The notes under the pieces were generated by a model. That model was not told where the DNA came from, searched no databases, and saw only the letters and a program-made list of their open reading frames with translations. The position numbers and the translations under genes are program-made. From Chaetoderma sp. LZ-2023a (Eukaryota > Mollusca > Caudofoveata > Chaetodermatida > Chaetodermatidae): a stretch of 64,000 nt of DNA. This document shows, in pieces, positions 1-64,000 of the stretch (positions are counted from its first letter, which is position 1; the number at the start of each line of letters is the position of its first letter). The stretch spans positions 32,246,733 to 32,310,732 of the forward strand of contig CM067367.1 in the NCBI GenBank assembly GCA_034401795.1. Reading direction: 5' to 3'.

Positions 1-3
1 GTT

Positions 4-41
<38 letters not shown>

Positions 42-76
42 GGTGGTGGTGGTGGTGGTGGTGGTGGAGGTGGTGC

Positions 77-107
<31 letters not shown>
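1..107. repeat. Microsatellite (GTC)n, (GTG)n, (GTT)n
   Basis: Three consecutive trinucleotide arrays starting 28 bases downstream of the exon 33 donor. Confidence 0.97.
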
Positions 108-135
108 AGCTGCCGTTGCTATTGCTGCTTGTTAC

Positions 136-57659
<57,524 letters not shown>

Positions 57660-57775
57660 TTTTTAAATAGCTGAAAAAGTGCAGGTATATGGTTCTGAAA
57701 AATGAAATGAGCACAGCATTAGATCTACAGAACCTAGATTAATGACTGAAATGCCGCATGTTGTGAAATCCACAA

Positions 57776-58149
57776 CGGACCTTTCCATGTTTAGCTAATC
57801 CCCGCCCACACCTCGCTCTTGTTGGGATCGATCGATCTCTGAACTCTCTGACTATCAATTTCCAGAAACTATACAGGTAGGCTATTGAATATTTAAGAAC
57901 TAATTTGACTGGGCGCTGTTGCTGTAGCAGCAACAGCGTCCAGTCAAATTAGTTTCAAAATATTTAACAGCATGTTTATTAAATCGTAGAGACATACAAT
58001 TCGTACAACGTGTCGAAATATTAAGAGGTAAAGACCGGCCAATTAGAATCATTTATGACAATGATTATGCCGTCAGCATACACGTCACTTAGTTTGTTAC
58101 GACGTCATATGTCGTCATACGATCGATGGATAAACTTGTAAAAGGTCCA
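57776..58149. mobile_element. Hairpin MITE family I, copy 12
   Basis: Full-length copy in the gene's 5' flank, core at about 57883-57970, ends CGGACCTTTCC and AAAGGTCC. Confidence 0.85.
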
Positions 58150-58229
58150 TGTCATATATGTTACATGCAAATCAATTAGATCACCAGAGATACAAACAAA
58201 AAAAGGTCATTAATTCTGCCCACTGCTTA

Positions 58230-58480
58230 AAATCGGCCAACTGTACATTATTTTGATGTGAAAAATGTTAACAAAGCAATATATTGGTGCTTGCCGCTTG
58301 AAAGGAATGATAAGAACTATCTGGCAAATCTAAAGGACCAACGTTCTTTTTCTCTGGGAACTGTGTTACTGTCAGAATGTGCATTTTTGAAAGTAGCAGA
58401 AGATGCAATTATCGTTTAATAAAAAATGAAATGAACATAGCCGTACATCTAAATAACATAGAGTGGAAGATGACCACACA
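58230..58480 (-). repeat. First-exon-like duplicate B
   Basis: Aligns to the 57.6 kb candidate exon 1 region, with ATG at 58384, a shared ACATT after the start codon and CCTTTAGATTTG near the end. The donor position reads GCCAGA, so it has lost the GT. The frame after the ATG is charged rather than hydrophobic. Most likely a decayed copy. Confidence 0.4.
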
Positions 58481-58525
58481 AATTGTTGACATTTATGCCC
58501 TCTAAATCCCACACAATATATCTGC

Positions 58526-58948
58526 TAATGGACTTTTCCTGTTTTAGCTATGCCCCGCCCATCTCTGTCTAAGCTCCACCCACACCTCGTCCATGTTGGG
58601 ATCGCTCGATCTCTGAAATCTCTGACTATCAATTTCCAGAAAACTATACAAGTAAGCTGTTAAATATTTTGAAGCTAATTTGACAGGGCGCTGTTATTGC
58701 CTATGGCAGCGACAGCGCCCATGCAAATTAGTTTCAAAATATTGCAACAGCGTCCAGTCAAATTAGTTTCAAAATATTCGACAGAATATTTATTAAATGG
58801 TAAAGACATACAATTCGTACAACGTGTCAGTCTATTAAGCGTTAAAGACGGGCTATTTCGAATCATTCATGACGTCATGAGTATGACGTCAGCATACACG
58901 TCACTTAGTTAACTATGACCGATGTTCGATGGATAAACTGGAAAGTTG
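58526..58948. mobile_element. Hairpin MITE family I, copy 13
   Basis: Full-length with GC box GCCCCGCCC near 58555, core at about 58658-58785 (right arm duplicated) and CRE arm with TGACGTCA sites. Confidence 0.85.
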
Positions 58949-59301
58949 AATTGCATTTGAACCAATCATCTCTCAATTAGTCACTATCAGAGGCTGAATC
59001 ATCACCTATCATTGCCAGTTGAATTGTCTTCATGTTGATTCTCTACCTTGTCTCGTTCACTCTCTACAATGCCTGCCAGCATATGGGGCTCAACCCCACA
59101 CCACTTAACCACTTGCGCTGTTGTCTTTGTTCATTCCTTACAGTCAAGTCTTTATCCCAAGTTGGGGTGGGGATATCTGGTTGTGGCACAAAGGCATGCT
59201 TCCAAATATATACCTGATAGCTGGCCCTCTTAATAAAACAAACCAGTATCTGTACATCATCTTAAATGAGTGTAGAGAAGCGAGGTCACTTCTTAATGTG
59301 C

Positions 59302-59303
<2 letters not shown>

Positions 59304-59348
<45 letters not shown>

Positions 59349-59459
59349 AACGACGACGGCAGCGATAACGACGATAGTGTTAGTGGTCAGTGTGGTGCTG
59401 AGGATAACGGACGATGACGTCGACGACGACGATGATGATGATGATGATGATGATGATGT
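59304..59459. repeat. (GA)n and (GAC/GAT)n arrays
   Basis: (GA)n at 59304-59346 and (GAT)n at 59417-59459, in otherwise non-coding DNA between the gene's 5' flank and the broken gene at 59.7 kb. A short minus-strand stretch (59210-59060) reads IWKHAFVPQP and stops; I could not identify it. Confidence 0.9.
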
Positions 59460-59699
59460 CAACTGCTAGAGAAAATCGTTAATGACGGCGTAAAAAAACA
59501 AACCGTGACAAGAATGTTAATCTGGTTGTTATACTTGGCGATTGTCATAATGCAGAGTAATGTATACGCATTATACGATTTTCCACAAATGATACTGGCA
59601 TTGAAGGCAAATTTGCTTAAGGTAGCATTGGTAAACGAGGCACTGAAAACAATGTCATTAGTAGAATGCATTATTATAAGACACTGAGATGCCATTTAC

Positions 59700-61705
59700 T
59701 AAGAAGCGAAGCAACGTTTGGCCTTGTGTGGATTGTGGAATACATTTGAAATCTGCTTAGAATCAGAAGTTCTAATGGACAAACCGGAACCCAACATCCA
59801 TCTGAACAATCTATGTGATGAATTGAAGGATAAGAAATCTGAAATAGCCAGATTATACTACAGACAGATAAAGATATAGAATACGGCGCTATAGCACCAA
59901 GGATTCTTCTCTGGAACAACTTCCTGGAAGCCTTAAGCGTGACAGCAAAGTTCTGGCTAATGTTCATCGATATGGCTCATATCTTCAAACGTTACATCCA
60001 TTCCAGGAGAGTAGGACTGTCGAATTAGCACCTTTAATAAGTGCACACTATGCTACCATACACTGAATCGAGTCGCCATACCATGTACATGGCAGGTTTG
60101 TCTCTATCTCAAGGACATGCACAGTCTGCCTAAAACACCCAGCAGTTCGTGATAACGTTATCAAAGGCAATTTTACTGTACATTAATTCACCTTTCCAGA
60201 GTACCCACCCATCATATGACGTCATAATGAACTGCGTGATGTGTAGAATGACATCACAATGAATGACGTCATGAATGACGTCGATAAGTACGTCACGAAC
60301 GCACATTTGAAGACGGTCTATGCTTTGTTGTACAAATTGTTTGCTTTTACTATTTAATAAATATTCTGTTGAATATTTTGAAACTAATTTGACTGGGCGT
60401 TGTTGCTGCCGTAGGCAGCAACAGCACCCAGTCGAATTAGTTACAAAATATTCAACAGCTTCCCTGTATAGTTTTCAAGAAATTGATTGCTAGAGCATTT
60501 GAGGATCGATCAATCCCAACACGGCGAGGTGTGGGTGGAGCTTAGCTAGTGATGGGCGGGCATAGCTAAAAATGGAAAGGTCCAATGTAAAGTATGTGTA
60601 TAGCCATGGCGCTGGAATAAACCTACAACAAGGAAGGAAGGACATCATTATTCCAGGGGATATCCCAGGCTCCAAGTATGTGAAGACCGCACTGTTCCTC
60701 GCCAAGGTGTCACAAAGTGTACATTCACTGGCGAATTTGGAAGAACATCATACAATTTATCATGGACACTCAAGCAAGTAGGCACTAGAGGAGCATAGGT
60801 TAGTAGAGAGAAGCAAAGGTCTTATCACAGAGAAAATGATGAATCCATTCTTTTGCATCAACGATGTTGATCCAATGAACTTAGTTACAGGGGAGAAAGC
60901 TACCACAATTGACTTGATAGAAGCAAAATGTAATGGCAGAGAGGCAATGAAAATTGCATAGAGAAAAGGTTCAGTATTATAGAACCACCAAATATTATTA
61001 CATTTACATCCAAGAAGAAGGGTCACACATCCCAGAAGCAAAATCTTATCAAAATACATGAAGCCGAAAGTGCGGTGACATGACCACTGCTTTTTCAGAA
61101 GTGTTGAAGGCGATAACGGAGAGGCTGTGTTTTCACATGAATGGGCAATTTGCCCAACATCATTGTTAGAAATTGATAACGGTATGATCAGAGAGATGGC
61201 TCATTTTGCAGCATTCGTAAATGGCAATGCCTTGAAAATGACAGCAACAATAATAAAGGAAGCTAGGGAATACATTGCCAATCGCTATGGTCGCAGTGGT
61301 ACTGATTATCTAAATGTGCTTCGTCACCATATATTTGCAAATAAATCAAATTTGAGGGTGCGACTGCCAATGAAAGACGCTTTTCAATTTCATTTGCTGC
61401 GAGCCCTTTATCAAATACCCTTGTACAGACGAGCTCACTTGAATCGGCCTTCATTACCACCATCCACAGAATTTGGTGGCAAGACAATAGATGTTAGAAT
61501 TGTACCTGCCATGATGTCACTTCCAGCAAAGCCTGGTATCAATTTGCCAGGTGGTTGCAAATGTAAGAAATCAAAATATCTGCGAGGCTGCCTTTGTTCA
61601 AAAGCATCTCTTCCCTGCTCTTTAGATTGTGTCTGTCTCAGAAAATCGGAAAACTATGCCAGACTTATGCCTGTTTATGATTCATCATCAGAAAATGACT
61701 GTTGA
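59700..61705 (+). pseudogene. Broken gene of a multicopy invertebrate family with cysteine-rich tail
   Basis: Pieces recall a family I know only as uncharacterised repeated genes in cnidarians and molluscs. Segments: SVTAKFWLMFIDM...FKRYIHSRRVGLSN (around 59937-60035), then a hairpin element at 60186-60584, then KYVKTALFLAKVSQSVHSLA (60678-60737), GLITEKMMNPFFCIN, and an open frame 61127-61705 with HLLRALYQIPLYRRAHLNRP and a CXC-like tail (CKCKKSKYLRGCLC, CSLDCVCL). There are several stops and frame changes before 61127. The tail resembles metal-binding CXC modules. Identity is by memory of the family, not search. Confidence 0.45.
60186..60584. mobile_element. Hairpin MITE family I, copy 14
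   Basis: Full-length; interrupts the broken gene at 59.7-61.7 kb. Core at about 60368-60460, CRE arm with TGACGTCA, GC box GGGCGGG. Confidence 0.85.
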
Positions 61706-61979
61706 TGTTTCATTTTATAATGTGTTGCTATGTATGGTAAATGTTAACTTTCGCGGCACTAATTAGTAATTGCTTTATAATTACTGTACGCAATAACACT
61801 TCTTTGTTTAACAGCAAGCAATGACATTTGAATGTAAGCAGCCACTGAAAATATTGTCCATTAATTTATGATTACGATCAGCTTAAACAGTTATTTATCT
61901 GGTCGTATGCCTAGCCAGTATTCACAGGTTTTTTTTTTAAAACTAATGAGTAACCATTTACTGGACAAGTCAGCCAAAA

Positions 61980-62140
61980 ACTGGGCTCTGCCATGGAATC
62001 GAAAAAATGTACATTCGCAGGCCAAGAGGAAAACTATTTTTGAAAATTGATTGTTGGAATGCATGACTCAGATGGTAAATTGTCGAAACTCGCCATCCTT
62101 GACCTGTGAATGGGCATTTTCCAAGCTAAAACTTTGGCTG
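61980..62140. mobile_element. Hairpin MITE family V, diverged copy
   Basis: ACATTCGCAGGCCAAGAGG, then CTATTTTTGAAAATTGAT and GGGCATTTTCCAAGC; arms largely decayed. A further faint piece lies at 25395-25500. Confidence 0.5.
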
Positions 62141-62266
62141 TTTTTTATAATCTTGGCCATTAAAGTATTAAATACGCTTTTTTTTTAAATTGCTGTTACA
62201 GATAATTATGTGTGTATGATTACTGTACTCTGTGGCTGTAGTCGTAGAAACATCCTACAGCTGCAA

Positions 62267-63993
62267 TCAGTCCTTCGCTTTTGCCCACTGTGTCTTGTCC
62301 TCAGCCGAAATCCTTAGCTTCCTCAGGCCCATTTTTGACTTGCGTGTACCTTGTCCTGCTTCCTTGGGGTCATGTCGTAGCACGCTTAGCAGATTTATAC
62401 AATGACGTCCTCTCCTGACTTTGTATTTGATGGCTTCGAGTAGGGCAAATTCCAAGGCTCTCTGTGCTGGCGTGTCTTCTGGCATCCTTAGCACATGGCC
62501 AAACATGGGCCATCTTAACAGGGCGACTTTTACCGACAACGGCGACGTATTACAAATCTTGTATAGTGTATCATTTGAAATTATGCTGTCTGCCAATCAG
62601 TGTCCAGTGATGGTACATATGTGTTTGCAGTAGCAGGACATTGAGTTTGTCTAGACCTGCCTTTGGAGCTGCCCTGCTGTTACAGTTATACAGCATCAAG
62701 GATACGCAGGTTGCATTGTATACACGTAGTCTTTTTATCAAGGGCATCTTTGATCTACGAATCCTTAGCTTCTAGAAGGACTGGAAAGTTATGTTCCCTA
62801 TGACGCAGCGTGCAGCAATTCCAGCAGTACTGCAAAGCAGTGAGCCCAGGATTTTACTTCTCGTCCATGGTTCGCCGCCACGAAGTCGATCGTCATTTTC
62901 TTTAGTTCCATGCTTTGTAGATAGGTATATGTGGGTGAACTCCATTTGGATTCATTCATAAAGAGATTCTAAATTTTTAGTTTCCTTGCAACTATTGAGA
63001 AAAGTTCATCAAGGGGTTTCTTTTCCTCGTCTATGAAGTCCACATCGTCGGCATATTCCATCTCTAGCGGCATACCCAGTATTGACACTGGGGGCTTGGT
63101 CTTGTGGAATTTTCCCGCACGGATTTCAATGGAGCAGCAAGGTAACATGTGAAAAGCACAGAAGGTAGACTATCTCTCTGTGGGGAGCCGATTGATGTCT
63201 CAAACTCTATAAACTTCACTGACTTGACTCGTACTCTCAGCTTAGTGTCTGCAAGCAGTAGTCTCACTAGCCATAGCTCTTTTTCATTGCAACCGGCCTA
63301 GCGTAGTACATCTAGGATCTTTGAGGGTTTAATTGTGTCGAAGGACCGTGACATGCCAATGGCCATTTTGTGGAAATCCCAGTTGTTGGACATGACTACC
63401 GACACAAGCATGCGTTGAGCCAATACAATGTTTGCGCAACTGCGTCCACGTTTGACGCCACTTTGACATGATCCGGAGAAGTCATTGATCTTGTCTCGGA
63501 TGTGGCACTTTGACACGACCCGGTGAAGTCACCGATCTTGTCCCGGATGTGGCATAGAGTACCATTGGATAGGATTTTCCCTATGCTGTTGAGGAGCATA
63601 ATGGGTCGCAGATTGTCTTGGAGCAGGTGTCCTCTTGGGCATGGTAGCGCCGATAAGGGCGCCTTGGCCTACAGCGTCGACGGGAACGTGGTACACAAAG
63701 CTGAATTGATTGGGTGCGTGCTCGGTTTTGAGATAATGTTACTTGCATATTTGAATAATTCATTGCTCATGCCATCCGGTCCAGATGCACGTCCATTTTT
63801 CAGGTCTTTGTGTGCCTTCTTAACTTTTGCTGTTTTAATCGGTCTTAGTAATGGTATGGGGCCTCATGAGAACAGGTTCAAGGGCTCATCATCGTGGTCA
63901 GTGTTCCTTGAACCCTTTTCGAATCGCCTCGGCTTTGCCCTGGTCAGTCCTTATAAAGTGCCAATCAGAGGAGTGGTGGTGTGTAGTCAGTAA
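62267..63993 (-). pseudogene. Non-LTR reverse transcriptase fragment, runs off window
   Basis: On the minus strand: DLKNGRASGPDGMSNELFKY, then LNSIGKILSNG, ANIVLAQRMLVSVVM, MSRSFDTI, GSPQRDSLPSVLFTCYLAAP, the catalytic MEYADDVDF, and near the C terminus ALLRWPMFGHVLRMPEDTP. These are RT motifs in the right order, spread over several frames with stops. A T run near 62179-62187 on plus may be its A-tail. The clade is not assigned. The N-terminal part lies to the right of the window. Confidence 0.75.
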
Positions 63994-64000
63994 CTCTCAG

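Noticed and set aside
63523..63993. 156-codon plus-strand frame
   Set aside because: Antisense shadow of the broken reverse transcriptase, whose motifs read on the minus strand.

Overview
The window is nuclear DNA from an invertebrate animal. It has small GT-AG exons, introns of 0.2-11 kb, AT-rich intron sequence, many microsatellites and dense transposable elements. A modular secreted protein built from VWA, TSP1, ShK and VWC domains fits a lophotrochozoan (a mollusc is my first guess) or an amphioxus-like animal. The phylum is not settled by the sequence.

The backbone is one large gene on the minus strand. It runs from about 57.66 kb (or 56.04 kb, depending on the true start) down past the left edge of the window. 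I could place 33 exons by hand. From exon 2 onward every junction has GT/AG ends and a consistent reading phase. Domain order is: signal peptide, VWA1, TSP1, VWA2, linker, VWA3, linker, VWA4, linker, ShK1, linker, VWC1, VWC2, ShK2, linker, VWC3, VWC4, VWC5, VWC6, and the first half of VWC7. The part seen codes for roughly 1,550 residues. The product is probably an extracellular-matrix or secreted adhesion protein.

The introns are a transposon museum. (a) A nearly identical-LTR Ty3/Gypsy-type element (8872-19407, plus strand) carries gag, a -1 frameshift signal, pol and a spliced-looking env-like frame. (b) A dead hAT element with BED finger lies at 3716-7506. (c) A dead L1/Tx1-like LINE (about 39.95-46.02 kb, minus strand) fills the intron between exons 8 and 9. 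(d) At least 25 copies of a long hairpin core occur inside several kinds of short non-autonomous elements. Both the LTR element and the hAT are inserted in copies of the most common of these, each with a clear target-site duplication.

Upstream of the gene (56.0-59 kb) the DNA is mostly these hairpin elements plus three degenerate copies of a first-exon-like segment. The right end holds a broken gene of a repeated invertebrate family with a cysteine-rich tail (59.7-61.7 kb, split by another hairpin element) and a broken non-LTR reverse transcriptase on the minus strand (62.3 kb to the window end).
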